This document shows positions 1 to 11,562 of a stretch of DNA of 64,000 nucleotides, one piece after another. The stretch comes from Stemphylium vesicarium. Taxonomy: Eukaryota > Ascomycota > Dothideomycetes > Pleosporales > Pleosporaceae. The notes beneath the pieces are model-generated. The model saw nothing but the letters and a program-made list of their open reading frames with translations. It ran no database searches and was not told where the DNA came from. Numbering within the stretch: the first letter of the stretch is position 1; every line of letters starts with the position of its first letter. A program made the translations under genes and the position numbers. The DNA is taken from the NCBI GenBank assembly GCA_004380135.1, contig QXCR01000017.1, positions 124,001 through 188,000 of the forward strand, given 5' to 3'.

Positions 1-644
1 AGAGATTGGGCCAGTCAGTGGAACTCTGAGAGAAGACTCTAGCGAGTCGTGTGTCTCTTCATGGGATTGGCGGAGTGTGTTATGTAGCAGCTGGAGCGTT
101 TGCTCACTATGCTACATGCGCGTGGGACGACTGAGTATTTCTTATTGGATTAAAAGAAAGCATACTTACTCCTGAGCCGCCTGTAAAGACGATTCTCTTC
201 TTTGGTGCTGGAGTAGGAAGAGACATTGCGCTAAAATTGAAAGGAGGATCTTGGGTATGCAGTGGTCAACATAGCAGGAATGGTGCTCGTATGGATCTAA
301 ACGCAGTTGTGACGCTCCTGTCATACACAAACGTTGTGAGCGGAGCACAAATCATCCCCGCGATGTACGGGGTCTTGATTTCCCCGCGTGTGGGCTGAGC
401 TTCCCCACTTTGCCTCTGTCGGTCTTTTAGCCCATGGATCATCAAAGGCCGTGGAATGCGCAAGAGGCAATAATGGCTGAAGCAATCAGTATTGCACGTG
501 GTACATGTGTTGGGTGTGACAAGCGAATAAAACAGCCATACCGCTAGTGGTACATTCATTCGTTTCTATCATTCAGAATACAGCCACTTACTGGCCGCAG
601 TGATTCTTTCATCATGAGATTGTTCCTTCCTACCATAGCTTCCC
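1..644. other. Intergenic, no gene recognised
   Basis: Left edge of the window, downstream of the proteasome beta7 gene. Short open frames exist but none has a recognisable protein or a convincing splice pattern. The last part presumably holds the 3' UTR of the minus-strand gene that ends at 645. Confidence 0.6.
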
Positions 645-1500
645 TTATACGGTCTGCGTGCCGTATCCCCTAATCCTGTCCGCGAATGCCCAGCTCTGGT
701 TCTCCAGCTTCACATTCTCGTCCAGATCCACGCCGTCCTTGGTGACGACTGCAATCGAGTACTTGTCCATACTCCTGGCATCTCTGTAGAACAGGACCTT
801 CATGCACTCCTTGATCTTCTCTACCGCCTGCTCCTTGGTGACGTTCTCCACGGCTGCCTCGTCTGGCAGTATTGTCCTCAGAATTGGCTGGGCGAGATGT
901 GCACCGAAGCCTGTAGCTAGCGATGGTGAAGAGAATGTGGTACCGAGGAGATCTGCGCTTGCAAGGAAGGGCTTGGAGTCGCCGTCCATACCTACAATGA
1001 GTAGGTGGTTCCACAGCGGGTCGAACTTTGATCGGCGGTTGTACATGACTTTGGCAAGGTAGGTGTGAAGGTTCTTCGCGTTGAGCGAGTTCTCGGAGGA
1101 AGAGTAGTTCTCGCGGATGTCGAGGGAGTTCAGCAGGCGGTCGATGTACTGCATGTCGGAGACGTCGCCGCCGAAGCCTACGACTACCTCATCGTTGAAC
1201 TTTCGCAGACGCTTGACGTCGGTGAAGCGGGCGAGAGAGCCGTATGAAGCTGTATCATGGGATTAGTGAGGCTGTCCTCTGTAGGCCATAGACTTATGTC
1301 ATACCCAGGTTGTCCGCCGCAATGACTACGCCATCCTTGAACTTGGCCGCGAGTACTGAGGTACCTGTGACAATCGGGCTCTGAGTGTGTTGGTTCGGGC
1401 CTGCGGCTGAAAAGTGCGAGGGATCGTAAGCGCCGTAAACATCGTCTCTCGGCTGTGATGCATTAGTATTGCTGTTGTTTGGGGCGGCGGCGGAAGACAT
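645..1500 (-). CDS. PRE4: 20S proteasome subunit beta type-7 (Pre4)
   Basis: Structural beta7 subunit of the 20S proteasome core, which degrades ubiquitinated proteins in cytosol and nucleus. Two exons, 1305-1500 and 645-1249, are separated by a 55 bp intron (GTATGA..ACAG) and give 266 aa. The Asn/Ser-rich N-terminal propeptide leads into IVTGTSVLAAKF, the Gly-Thr processing site of this subunit, followed by AADNLGASYGS. The downstream motifs MYNRRSKFDPLWN, ATGFGAHLAQP and LFYRDARSMDKYS, and the C-terminal RGYGTQ, are characteristic of beta7. The family is regarded as catalytically inactive. The gene is divergent from the HCNGP-like gene with about 250 bp between start codons. Identification is very secure; the start was chosen as the ATG that fits the usual propeptide length. 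Confidence 0.95.
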
Positions 1501-1752
1501 ACACGGCCCCACGCTTGCGGGAGGTGGTTCATTCTCAACGTGGTTGCTTAAGCTTAGAGTTGGTTCGAGGCGGGTTAAGTGAGACTTGGAGTAACCGGAA
1601 ATGTCAGAGTGTGCTGGAAGGTCAAGTTGGTGTTGCGATGCTCGTAGGCAGTCGGTGGTTGCGCAGCTCGCCCGCCAAGATATAGACATGGCCCAAGCTC
1701 CGCATACTCAGGGCAGCTCGCGATGATAGTCGGCAAGCATTGCGCACCCAAA

Positions 1753-2576
1753 ATGCTCGGAATCGATTATCCAGATAGTGACGAGGAAGATATCCTCCCG
1801 GCGACCAAGACAGAGGTGAGACTCCTAGACGTACATGGACGGCCTCGACCGCTACTAATATAGAGTTGACCAACAATCCTACAGCAGTCGCGCAAGCCCC
1901 CCAACAGCTTCCGACTTCCCAAGGCCCCGTGACTGGACCTTCGCAAGGACCGACTGTCTCGCCGCCGCCTGCAGACGACCATGTACCCAACGATGCCGCG
2001 CCCGGCTCACTATTCACGACAACTCGTGCCCTGATTCAGAACCTCACCCTCCCAACCGTACCGAACTTTGACATTCCGCCTTCACCGCCTGGATCGCCTC
2101 CTCAAAAAGCGACCGCCAAGTTTACGCAATTCCTACGTCTCAAGGAGAAGGGCCAGCATTTCAATCAGCGGTTAGAAGGCTCATCGGTACTTCGCGACCC
2201 TGGACACTCTCAAAAGTTGATGGACTTTGCGGCTATCAGCGAAGAGGAAACCTACGCCTCCACACTCTCAGAACATATCGCAATACCTGTAGTCTTTCCA
2301 CAATGGGCCTACGTGGAGGAATTGAAGGCTTCGCAGAAGCGCATTGGGAAAGCGAAGGAGCAGGAAAAGTCCAAAACCCCGAGAGAGGCAGTAGAATTTG
2401 TCTCGGCGTCCAAATCTGGTACTTCCAGCGGAACAGGCACACCCTCGACGTCTACAACGGGAAAGCGAAAGGAATTGGAGCATAGAGGAAGGGATGACCC
2501 AAGCTCGAAGAGCGCATGGAAGAGCAGGTCAAGATCGCCAAAGAGGAGGCGATCCAAGTCTAAAGAGAGGAAGTAA
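1753..2576 (+). CDS. HCNGP / SAP30BP-like protein
   Basis: Predicted nuclear protein of the HCNGP (SAP30-binding protein) family, linked in other eukaryotes to transcription and pre-mRNA splicing. Exon 1 (1753-1815) encodes an acidic start, LGIDYPDSDEED, typical of the family. A 50 bp intron (1816-1865) ends in TATAGAG, and exon 2 (1866-2576) completes 257 aa. The family core is the segment around residues 105-195, with FTQFLRLKEKGQHFNQRL, LRDPGHSQKLMDF and PQWAYVEELKASQKR. A Ser/Thr/Gly-rich linker and an Arg/Ser-rich basic tail (SRSRSPKRRRSKSK) follow, which suggests nuclear speckle localisation. The gene diverges from PRE4. Confidence 0.85.
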
Positions 2577-2943
2577 AGACGAAAGCGCTATTCATAGCCA
2601 TGTACATTAGCGATGATATGCACCGACTCTGGTTCAAAGGCGTGAGTCAGTCGTGTACTAGAAGCCAATTTTAATTGAATTCGTCTCTACATCTCCATGT
2701 CATCTATCGCTGAGTACTTGGACACGACGTGCAGTGATTACAACATGTACCATCTCAAGATGCACGCTCTCACTACATCAACGCCAAGACATTAGCGCGT
2801 GGGAGCTCCAGGCATTCGAGCTCCGCGTACTACAGCTTCATCACCAACGAATAGACCCGCCCACCGATCGACTCACGGCTTCCTCGTAAACCCTTACAGA
2901 ACTTCTCTACAGCTTTTCACCCCTTCCACACCCAGAACCCGCA
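2577..2943. other. Intergenic between HCNGP-like and PRE7
   Basis: About 370 bp holding the 3' UTR of the HCNGP-like gene and the promoter and 5' UTR of PRE7. A pyrimidine-rich stretch lies just before the PRE7 start, as is common in fungal promoters. No other gene seen. Confidence 0.5.
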
Positions 2944-3787
2944 ATGGCTGCGCTCTACACCGGTGCACCTCCGCAAGGCGGCCCAGGCTACTCGTTCAAG
3001 CAAACCCCCACAACTGTTCCGACAGGCGAACGGCAACATGGTTTCTACCCGTGTGTATATCCCGGTGAGGTTATTTCATACCCAACTGACAGTCCATAGC
3101 TATACCGACAACGGTGGTTCAACACTGGGCATCTCCGGCGCCGACTTCGCCATCCTCGCAGGTGACACACGTTCCACGTCCGGCTACAACATCAACACTC
3201 GATACGCACCTAAGCTCTTCAAGATTGGTGGCGAGGGATCAGAAAACAAGGGCGCTACCATAGTGCTGTCAGTTGTAGGCTTCGCGGCTGACGCCGATGC
3301 GTTGAAGGAGCGCCTCGACACCATTGTCAAGATGTATAAGTACCAGCATGGAAAGCCCATGAGTGTCTCCGCCTGCGCACAACGACTCAGCCACATCCTC
3401 TACAACAAGCGATTCTTCCCCTACTACGTACACGCTATCCTGGGTGGTCTGGACGAAGAGGGCAAGGGCGCACTGTACTCGTACGACCCCGTCGGGAGCT
3501 ACGAGAGGGAGCAATGTAGAGCGGCTGGTGCGGCGGCATCGCTCATCATGCCCTTCTTGGACAACCAGGTCAACTTCAAGAACATGTACGAGCCAGGCAG
3601 CGGAGTCGGCCACGAGCTCAAGTCGAAACAAGCACAGCCGCTACCGCAAAATCACGTCGAGGATCTGGTTCGGGATGCCTTTACAAGCGCGGTGGAGAGA
3701 CACATTGAGGTTGGTGATGGTCTGCAGATGATGATCATCACCAGGGACGGCATAGCTGAGACCTTTACACCACTCAAGAGGGATTAA
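2944..3787 (+). CDS. PRE7: 20S proteasome subunit beta type-6 (Pre7)
   Basis: Structural beta6 subunit of the 20S proteasome (PSMB1 class in mammals). Exon 1 (2944-3050) encodes a Gly/Pro-rich leader ending in GERQHGFYP. A 49 bp intron (3051-3099) is removed in phase 2, and exon 2 (3100-3787) gives a 264 aa product. Diagnostic stretches are DNGGSTLGISGADFAILAGD, NKRFFPYYVHAILGGLDEEG, YDPVGSYEREQCRAAGAAAS and PFLDNQVNFKN, and the C-terminus FTPLKRD. The processed-type catalytic Thr is not expected in this family, so the role is structural. The gene is one of three beta-subunit genes within 8.1 kb. Confidence 0.95.
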
Positions 3788-4358
3788 GGCGGGCTGGTTG
3801 ATCTGGTGGGGGACTTGACGAACATGATGACTTCAAGAGTACAGAGCAAGATGTACGAATAGCATAACATTTGCTATATGACGATCAGGACTGAATCTTT
3901 CTACCAATGACAAAGACTGATTCGAAATCATCTTCGTGTGTTTTTCTCAAAGTCATTCACTTCTTTCGAGCCCTCCCCTTTTGTCTCCATGTTACATGTA
4001 AGGAAAGCCATGATAACAATTCGGCCAAAGTACTGTTAGGTAAGCAAAAGAGAAACCGTAACCAAAGGCAGAAAGTCGAATGAATGTGAGAGGGAAAAAT
4101 TGCCATCTGCAAGCAGGAATGACAGCCCAGAGCAGCTTCGTGGCTTCTCGGGTGACTATCGCGGCTGGTTTCTTCCAAAAGATGGGGGAGGGAAGAAGCG
4201 GGGCTCTGCCTGGCTTGCCGTCAAATGCCAGGAAGCTGTTTAGGATCGACCAGGTTCATCGACCATCATCAACATCGTTACCTCAACAACGCTCTGTGGC
4301 ACGTCTGTGCATGATATCCTCGGTCAGATATTTGATATTGTCTTTTTTTACCAGAAGA
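3788..4358. other. Intergenic between PRE7 and BTB-like gene
   Basis: 3' UTR of PRE7 followed by upstream sequence of the BTB-like gene. A T-run at 4343-4349 lies just before the likely start codon. No gene recognised. Confidence 0.5.
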
Positions 4359-5214
4359 ATGACACCACAGCTACGACGCAAAAAGGATACAATGTCGCAC
4401 CCCCCAGGACAGACATACAAGGTTCAGCAAGATTCCCAGTGGCAGATTGAAGACCTTAGAGACCTTGATGATTTCTACCCGCTTGTAACTAACGTGGCGG
4501 CAAATCCTCTCTGGATAGAGGGACTGATAGCGGTGTCATGCAAGAGGCAAATCACTCCAAATTACGGGCAACCCGTAAGTATTGCCTTTGTTCAGCACTT
4601 CCCCTGTCAATCGTACCTCACCCTGACCTAACCCTAGACCCTACGACACGGTCAAGGTCTTTGTTGACAACGGACGCACACGACGGTCATTCCACACACT
4701 GAAAAGTGCACTGTGTCGTCACTCGTCCTACTTCGTCGAATGCTTGGCCAGGCGTCCCGGATCGATTAAAATACGCGACGAGGACCCTGTGGTTTACGAC
4801 ATGGTAGACAGCTGGCTGCGTTGCGGTTTCTTCTGCAGAACCAATTACACAGGAGGAATGCCGCTACCTTTGGAACACATACTCAATATCCATACTTTTG
4901 CCGTCCGGTTCGAAATGTATAACCTACAGAACGACGCTTTGACCCTGCTCTTTCAAAAGCTCGCCCAGAACAATACTTGGAAGATTGTTGACTTCGCAAA
5001 TTGGATCTACGACCAAACTGAATCGAAGCCGGGCCGAGGAGACAACTTGAGGAAGTTCCTCGTGGGAACCAAGACGGCACTATGGGACTTCGACATGTCG
5101 CGTCGGCAGCAGTATCCTCTGAAAGCAGAGATACTGGCAGGTACTCTGACTATTTGCAAAAGTAACAAGTCTCATCCGGGGTATGCGCGTGAGGGTAGTG
5201 CTCCGTCTACCTAG
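4359..5214 (+). CDS. BTB/POZ-like domain protein, exon junction unresolved
   Basis: The second exon (about 4638-5214) has the fungal BTB/POZ layout: PYDTVKVFVDNGRTRRSFHT, then ALCRHSSYFVECL, a short insert, and the helical part with ALTLLFQKLAQNN. Such proteins are usually protein-interaction adaptors with unknown partners. A first exon starting at ATG 4359 or 4392 is open until a good donor (GTAAGT at 4575). The acceptor CTAACCCTAG ends at 4637. Joining these two sites leaves the BTB frame out of phase by one or two bases, so either another splice site is used (a GC donor at 4568 would fit the phase) or the gene carries a lesion. No sequence-specific function can be given. The end is the stop at 5212. 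Confidence 0.5.
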
Positions 5215-5635
5215 TGGGAGGAAAGTGCTCAAACCTTCTGTAAATGCTTTCACGTCCATGCTTCAGAGGAGAAGGATGTAGCTGCAGCAGGGATGCTATG
5301 AAACAACCATTGAATGATCGACCAGTGTTGGCATTCTTCATCGTCTTCCCCGTGGTATCATGCCGTCATCTAGTCTGTTTTTGCATCACATCCACGAGAA
5401 AGAGACGTTCCAAGGTGTTCGTCTTGACACTAGCTAAGACCAACCCAGTCTGGCAGCTCGCAACCATGTACATCACATCACACGCGAGTTTCATGGGGGA
5501 CGAGTAGTACATAGTATGGTATATCTTGGCATTTCGTATACACGTATATCCTTCAATCTTCAACTTCATTAATCATTGCGTTTTCTTATAGCGCACGCAA
5601 CGGCTCGTTTCCGTCGCGTCCTGCCCATCGCTTGC
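5215..5635. other. Convergent 3' region between BTB-like gene and enolase
   Basis: Shared 3' flank of two converging genes. It should contain both polyadenylation regions; AT-rich sequence occurs at about 5510-5580. No gene seen. Confidence 0.5.
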
Positions 5636-7096
5636 TTACAAGTTGATGGCGGACCTGAAGTTGTTGCCGGCATAGACGGCGTTGTCACCAAGCTCCTCCT
5701 CGATACGGAGGATTTGGTTGAGCTTGGCGAGGCGCTCAGATCGGGCTGGCGCACCAGTCTTGATCTGACCAGCTCGCAGACCGACGACGATGTCGGCAAT
5801 GGTGACATCCTCAGTCTCACCGGAGCGGTGGGAAACCATGACACCCCAGCCGGCACCGAAAGCGTCCTTGGCAGCCTGGATAGCCTCGGTGATGGTACCA
5901 ATCTGGTTGACCTTGAGGAGGAGGGCGTTGCAGGACTTGAGCTCAATAGCCTTCTTGATGAACTCGGGGTTGGTGACGGTCAAGTCATCACCGACAATCT
6001 GGATATCTTGCGTCTTGTAGAAGTAAGACCAGGCCTCCCAGTCGTCCTCAGCGAAGGGGTCCTCGATGCTGACAATGGGGTACTTCTCAGCCAGGGACTT
6101 GTACATCTCGGCGAGTTGCTCGTAGGTGAGCCACTTGCTCTTGTCGCTGTCGGGGTTCTTGAAGTCGAGGTCGTACTTCTTCTCCTCGGCCTTGTAGAAC
6201 TCGCTGGATGCGACATCCATGGCGATCTTGATCTTGCCAGTGTAGCCAGCCTCCTCGATGGCCTTGGTGATGAGGTCAAGGGCCTCCTCGGCGGTCTGAA
6301 TGTCCGGGGCAACACCACCCTCGTCACCGACGTTTCCGGCGGATTGACCGTAGGTCTTCTTGGCGAGGGACTTGAGCTTCTGGTAGACTTCGGCACCTTG
6401 GCGCATAGCTTCGGAGAAGGTAGGAGCCTCACTACGGCGTATTAGCGCTGTCTGTGACAGGTACTACAGCTGACTCACCATGGGACGATCATGAATTCTT
6501 GGAAAGCAAGACGGCCGCCGGCGTGGGAACCACCGTTGAGGACATTTTGGACTGCATAGTCAGCACAAGGTCTTGGGGCCAGAGTTGGAGGACATACAGG
6601 GTACGGGGAGGACGTAGGGCTTCTTGGTGCCAGCCAAGTCGGAGATGTGTGCGTAGAGAGGGACACCCTTCTCGGCAGCGGCGGCCTTTGCAATGGCCAT
6701 GGAGACACCGAGGATGGCGTTGGCGCCCAGATTGGTCTTGTTTGTTGTGCCATCGAGCTTGTTGAGGAAAGCGTCTACGGCGGACTGGTCCTTGACGTCG
6801 AGCTTCTCCTTGATGAGGGCCGGGGCAATGGTGTCGTTGACGTTGCCGACAGCCTTGGTGACACCCTTGCCACCCCACTTGGACTTGTCGCCATCGCGGA
6901 GTTCGCAGGCCTCATGGGTGCCGGTGGAGGCACCGGAGGGGACAATGGCGCGGTGGAGGCCGGTCTCGGTGACAATGTCGACCTCGACGGTGGGGTTACC
7001 CTAGCAGAGGTCAACAATAGGGCCATGGTGGGAATGGCGAGGCTTGCATACCCGAGAGTCGTAGACGGAGCGGGCGTGGATCTTTGTGATGGTCAT
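5636..7096 (-). CDS. ENO1: Enolase (2-phosphoglycerate dehydratase)
   Basis: Glycolytic enzyme that converts 2-phosphoglycerate to phosphoenolpyruvate in the cytosol, with two Mg ions. Four exons (7052-7096, 6598-7000, 6479-6551, 5636-6431) and three short introns give 438 aa, the usual family length. Visible signatures are [22 protein letters not shown] at the start (split by intron 1), [30 protein letters not shown], the metal ligand region [12 protein letters not shown] and [23 protein letters not shown] with the catalytic Lys, and SHRSGETED. The reading is very close to Alternaria-type enolases, a group known as a cross-reactive mould allergen family. The promoter side (7097 onward) is divergent from PRE1. 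Confidence 0.97.
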
Positions 7097-8052
7097 GGTG
7101 ACTGTGCTACTGTTGAGAAGTCAATTGATGGAATCGGAGGCACAGAAGGATTGAGCACGAGATAAAGGGCACAGGCCGGATGCGCGGGTCACAAAGTCCG
7201 GCCGCGGATAGGAGGTGGAGCAGAAATTTTGACTTACTAGTTCTATGTAAAAGATCAGGTCGGTGTTGTTTTGTTTGGGTGGGGTGTTCCAGAGCTTATA
7301 AGTCCACCAAGGTTTGGAGGGGTCGTTCAGCAGATTCAGCCCCGCTATGACGCTGCCGCCTCATTGGCAGCCACGGCCTCTCTCGTAAGAGCATGCAGCA
7401 ACATTATCGCAAAAAGCATTGACGGGGGAGAGCCGCGCAAGCATCCCACAGAAAGGGCTGGAATAGAACCGACAGACGCCCATTGAGCATTTCCTCTGAA
7501 GACGTTCCGTCGTCTACGCGCGGGAGATGGTCTGGTTTAGCTTCTTTTGTTCGCCATTGGAGACGTCCACTTTAGTAATGCTAGGTCAGTGCGACATGGT
7601 AGTGCATCCAGAGTGAGGCTGGACAATGAATCATTCTCGCAGTGCAGGTAGGAGACATGTCACTATAGGGAGCGGGCGTTACCAAGAAACTTGCCATAGT
7701 CATTCGTAGTAGTCAAGACTCTTTTCCCAAATGCATCAGTGCAGTCATGCAGCAGTCTTGGATATTTGAGAGGCGATATGTGCTGTTCCTCTGTACTGGC
7801 CCCTTCAGCAAGGGGACCATCTTCTCAAAGCATTAGGTAGGTAAGTACCCAGGAAGCTCACGATATGCCAAGACCTTACGTGGCCCAAGCTCCCGCGGTG
7901 TAGCCTGCGCGTCAACCATAGGTACCTACGTTCGCGTGAACTCCCCTCAGTATCCAGGTCCCCCCCCCCCCCCCGAATCTATTTCAGCTACACACACGCA
8001 ACCTTCCCCAAACTCCAATTCCCAGCCTCAAATCACAACATAGTCAGCAGCC
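7097..8052. promoter_or_regulatory. Divergent promoter region of enolase and PRE1
   Basis: About 950 bp between the start codons of enolase (minus) and PRE1 (plus). It contains a run of 15 cytosines at 7960-7974, about 80 bp before the PRE1 start, and a pyrimidine-rich leader right before ATG 8053. No protein-coding gene was recognised. Promoter function is inferred from position only. Confidence 0.5.
7960..7974 (+). repeat. Poly-C homopolymer tract (15 C)
   Basis: Uninterrupted run of cytosines upstream of PRE1. Its length may be unstable or a sequencing artefact. Confidence 0.8.
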
Positions 8053-8719
8053 ATGGAGGTCCTACTAGGAATCACGGGCAAGGACTTCACCCTCATCGCC
8101 GCCTCCAAAGCCGCCATGCGAGGCGCCACCATCCTCAAGGCCTCCGATGACAAGACCCGGGCGCTGAACACGCATACACTCATGGCTTTCTCTGGTGAAG
8201 CGGGAGACACGGTCCAATTTGCTGAGTTCATCCAAGCAAACGTACAGTTATACTCGATGCGCAACAACATGGAGCTGTCACCAGCTGCTACCGCCAACTT
8301 CGTCCGGGGAGAACTAGCATCAGCACTGAGGTCACGGAAACCCTATACGGTGAACCTACTGCTCGGTGGTTATGACAAGATTGCGGACAAGCCTACATTA
8401 TACTGGATCGACTACTTGGCGAGTCAAGCAGCGCTCCCATATGCGGCACATGGCTACGCTCAGTATGCCATACACTTCCCACACATCAAACGCCTCAGGC
8501 TAACATATCATCTTTAGGTACTACTGTCTCTCTCTGCTCGACAAGCACCACCACCCAGACATCGACTACGAGCAAGGCATGAAGATCATGCGGATGTGCA
8601 CCGAGGAGCTCAAGCGCCGTCTACCGATCGATTTCAAGGGCGTCATGGTCAAGGTGATAACAAAGGATGGAATCAAGGACGTCGAGTACGAGGACGATGT
8701 GAAGGTGGCAATCCCGTAG
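8053..8719 (+). CDS. PRE1: 20S proteasome subunit beta type-4 (Pre1)
   Basis: Structural beta4 subunit of the 20S proteasome (PSMB2 class), regarded as catalytically inactive. Exon 1 (8053-8462) and exon 2 (8518-8719) flank a 55 bp intron (GTATGC..CTAAC..TTTAG) that splits a Gln codon. The product is 203 aa, normal for the family. Clear motifs: MEVLLGITGKDF at the unprocessed N-terminus, SDDKTRALNTHTLMAFSGE, GDTVQFAEFIQANVQLYS, VNLLLGGYDK, and the C-terminal half CLSLLDKHHHPDID and DFKGVMVKVITKDG. It is the third beta-subunit gene of this neighbourhood. Confidence 0.95.
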
Positions 8720-10013
8720 AAGCCGTAGGGCTTGAGGGGGCTAGAACATCTCGCGGTACAAAGTCGGTAGCCAGTATGAAATAGGCACTGGGAATGATGA
8801 CCACGATCACGAAATCAAGGCATAGCAGATATGCCATCAATTAATGACAATGATGCATTATGATTCATCCGCTCTATGCTTGCTTATGTGCATGTCCTCA
8901 TTGTGGCGGATGTAATCTTGATGATGCTATGAAGATCCGTGGCCGGCAGTCCTTGACTTGGATGGCCTGTGAAGGCATGCATTATGGCATGGTCTGTAAG
9001 CCAGACCTCCATAGTAAAGGCGTGACAACGTAATACCGCAGGGCATCATCACATGTCTAGGCGCAGCAGTGTGGTACTCTGCAGCGAAACCACGTCTTGC
9101 ACCGTGCGCAACGCAGGCAAATACAATTTCAAATTCTTCACGCACAAGCAAAAGTATGTTCTCCCAATAAATCGACACCGCAATCTCATCGCCGTCACTA
9201 AAGACGACCCAACGAGATAGCAGCTTCCTACAGGAGGTTCGCTCTCCGATCCCACGCCACCGTAGTGGCTGGCAACTAAAAGACAAAGATGTTCTGATAG
9301 TCGTGGCTGGGATCGTTTGTATTTTTTGATCAACGAGCGAGAAAGGAGCACGAGGGACGGACAGCTTTTATGCTGCGGCTGCTGGTGTGCCAAGACCGCG
9401 CACGGCCGGATAGGTTTTCTTCAGTGGGACGAACGCACGTGCACACGGCTTTTGCTGGGAGCGAGGCTGGGACAGAAAATTCTGGACGCAGAGCACGGTG
9501 GGAGAGAATAATTTTGCCTCTTTCTCTTCTTTTATTTCCGAGCCGTTTCAGACGGCGTACGTCACAACAAGGGCTCTTGTGAGCCGCAATGTGCTACCGG
9601 CGGCCGTGCATTCGTATACCGACCCAAGTGAACTCATCATCGTCATCGTCAACCTACCTAGGTACCATCGGGATATGTCCTACGGCGAACAGGAAAGCGG
9701 GGCCTTTGCAACTTATAAGATGTCCACATCGGCGTTGGCTATGAGCGCCTCCATATTCATTTGCTGCAGTCATCCGGGCGTGATCAAGGTCTTCAAGCAC
9801 GCAGAAGACATCACATCACCTGCATTCGAAGATTGGATATTGAAAGTCAAGGTGTTTTTCATTCGTTGAGGAGGCTGATGAGTACGGAGCAGACCGCGAT
9901 CCATCTCTGGAATATAATGACAGTATCGCCGCTCAAAGAAACTTTTGCTGTTGTTCTTATACCACCCGGACATGCGCTTGCCTAGTCGGACTTATTCGCA
10001 GCAATGTCAACTT
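8720..10013. other. Intergenic, no gene recognised
   Basis: About 1.3 kb between the convergent ends of PRE1 and the sugar-phosphate cyclase gene. Several open frames of 60-120 codons occur on both strands, but they overlap each other and resemble no protein. This stretch marks the left border of the mycosporine cluster. Confidence 0.5.
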
Positions 10014-11562
10014 CTAGTTCTTGTAACCATTCTCATATCCGTTCGCCATGACTTCCTGCAGACCTTGGGGAAGACCGTTGGCATGGCCCTTGGCGGTGCC
10101 ATTTACGGCACCGTTGCTCATGCCGTTCATCACCTTCTTGGAGTCGTGCATGGCGTCCTCGACAGGCTTGTCGTTCATCGTGTAACCAGTGTCGGAAGCA
10201 TCGACGAAAGCGTCAAGACCAGCACCCTGACGAGGGTACTCCTTCATGAGCTCCTTGTGTCTCCGCAGAGCCTTGTTCATCTCCTCGGCGGACACGTCAT
10301 TCAGGAAGACGCAGGTACCAATGGGGTTGGGTACGGCAGCGCGTAGCAGGCCGTCACGGGTCTTCAGAATAGCCTTGGTGGCCTTGTCGAGCATCTCCTC
10401 GTCGAAGAGCTCGTGGTCCATAGAGAGACCAGCCCTGGAGAATAGGTTCAACAGCCTCTTGTGCTCCTCGTCACTGAGGAGACCACGCTCATTTGCCAAT
10501 GTGGCTGAGTAAGCCATATCAATGGAAATGGCGTGGCCGTGACGAAGGGGCACCTTGGGAGAGAGCTAAGAGAGGGTCAGCAAAGTCCGAAACAGGCTTT
10601 GAGAGTCCTACCTCGTGAAGAGGGCTCCAGGTGTGGCCGTAGGCAATGACACGGTCGAGACCGATCTCGTGAAGGTTGGGTGTCTCGAGCTTCAACATCT
10701 CGTGAATACCAGCGCGGTTTATCTCATCCGCTGCCTGGAGAACCTCCTTGTCGTTGCCTTCACGGCCGAAGCGGGAAGTGATTAGCTTCTCGCAGTACTT
10801 GTCGAGCAAGTCAAATGTTGGCTTGTGGGCACAAGTTGAAATCTTGATCAACTCTGCGAAACCGTTTCGTACCTGACCCTCGGGAAGGGTCTTGAGGAAC
10901 GAAAAGTCCAAGAAGGTGTGCATTGGGGCGTGGTATGCTCCAAGACGGTTCTTGTAATTGCCGTAGTTAACGGCGACCTTGATGCTAACACTAGCATCGA
11001 TCAGGCCAATGACTGTAGTGGGGATGCGAATGAAGTTGGTATTCCTTCGGTAGGCGGCACAAGCAAATCTAGGGTCACGAATTAACTCTGTTCTCACAAC
11101 GCAGTCAGGCCAGAGTGCCTTAGAGATATATTTTACCCAGCAACATCAGTCACCAAACCTCCACCCTAGGTTCCATTAGTATTGAGCAACATCAGATATG
11201 ATCAAACAACTTACGACTACAAGGACAGGCTCCTTGCGGATGATACCGAATTCGGTCATCGAGTCAACGATGCTGAGAAGAGTCTCCATAGACTTGGCCT
11301 TCTCACCGATCATGGTCTTGTGGATGGTCAAAGGTAGCTTGTGGTGGTCAAAGTACTTCTGCATCTCCTCACCATAGACGTTGTAGATGTTCAAGTCCAT
11401 GACGGCCAGGCAGCGACCCCAACGCTCATAGCACTTGGCCAGGTTGTTGTTGGCAGGGTTGAATACGCCATCCAGAAATGTAAAGTCATATTCGATCTTC
11501 TCATATCCCTCGACGTGGAAGCCGTTCTGGGTCTCGACAACGGAGGCTTTAAGGTCTGACAT
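10014..11562 (-). CDS. mysA: Demethyl-4-deoxygadusol synthase-like sugar phosphate cyclase
   Basis: First enzyme of mycosporine synthesis: an NAD-dependent cyclase of the dehydroquinate synthase fold that makes demethyl-4-deoxygadusol from sedoheptulose 7-phosphate. Four exons (11215-11562, 11137-11165, 10612-11068, 10014-10565) and introns of 49, 68 and 46 bp give 461 aa. The Gly-rich NAD site GGGLVTDVAG (residues 117-126) spans the tiny 29 bp exon 2. Metal-binding segments include NGFAELIKIS, AYGHTWSPLHE and LRHGHAISIDMAY. The HTWSP form distinguishes DDGS/EEVS enzymes from dehydroquinate synthases. The last ~40 residues form an Asn/Gly-rich tail. EEVS or another cyclase specificity is possible from sequence alone; the neighbouring O-methyltransferase and ATP-grasp genes favour DDGS. 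Confidence 0.88.

Noticed and set aside
4625..4637. CCTAACCCTAG, resembling telomere repeat TTAGGG
   Set aside because: Only one and a half units; it is the branch site and acceptor of an intron.
5576..6445. 289-codon plus-strand frame opposite enolase
   Set aside because: Antisense shadow of the enolase coding region, caused by its codon bias.
9498..9869. 123-codon frame between PRE1 and the cyclase
   Set aside because: No protein-like pattern, overlapping frames on both strands.
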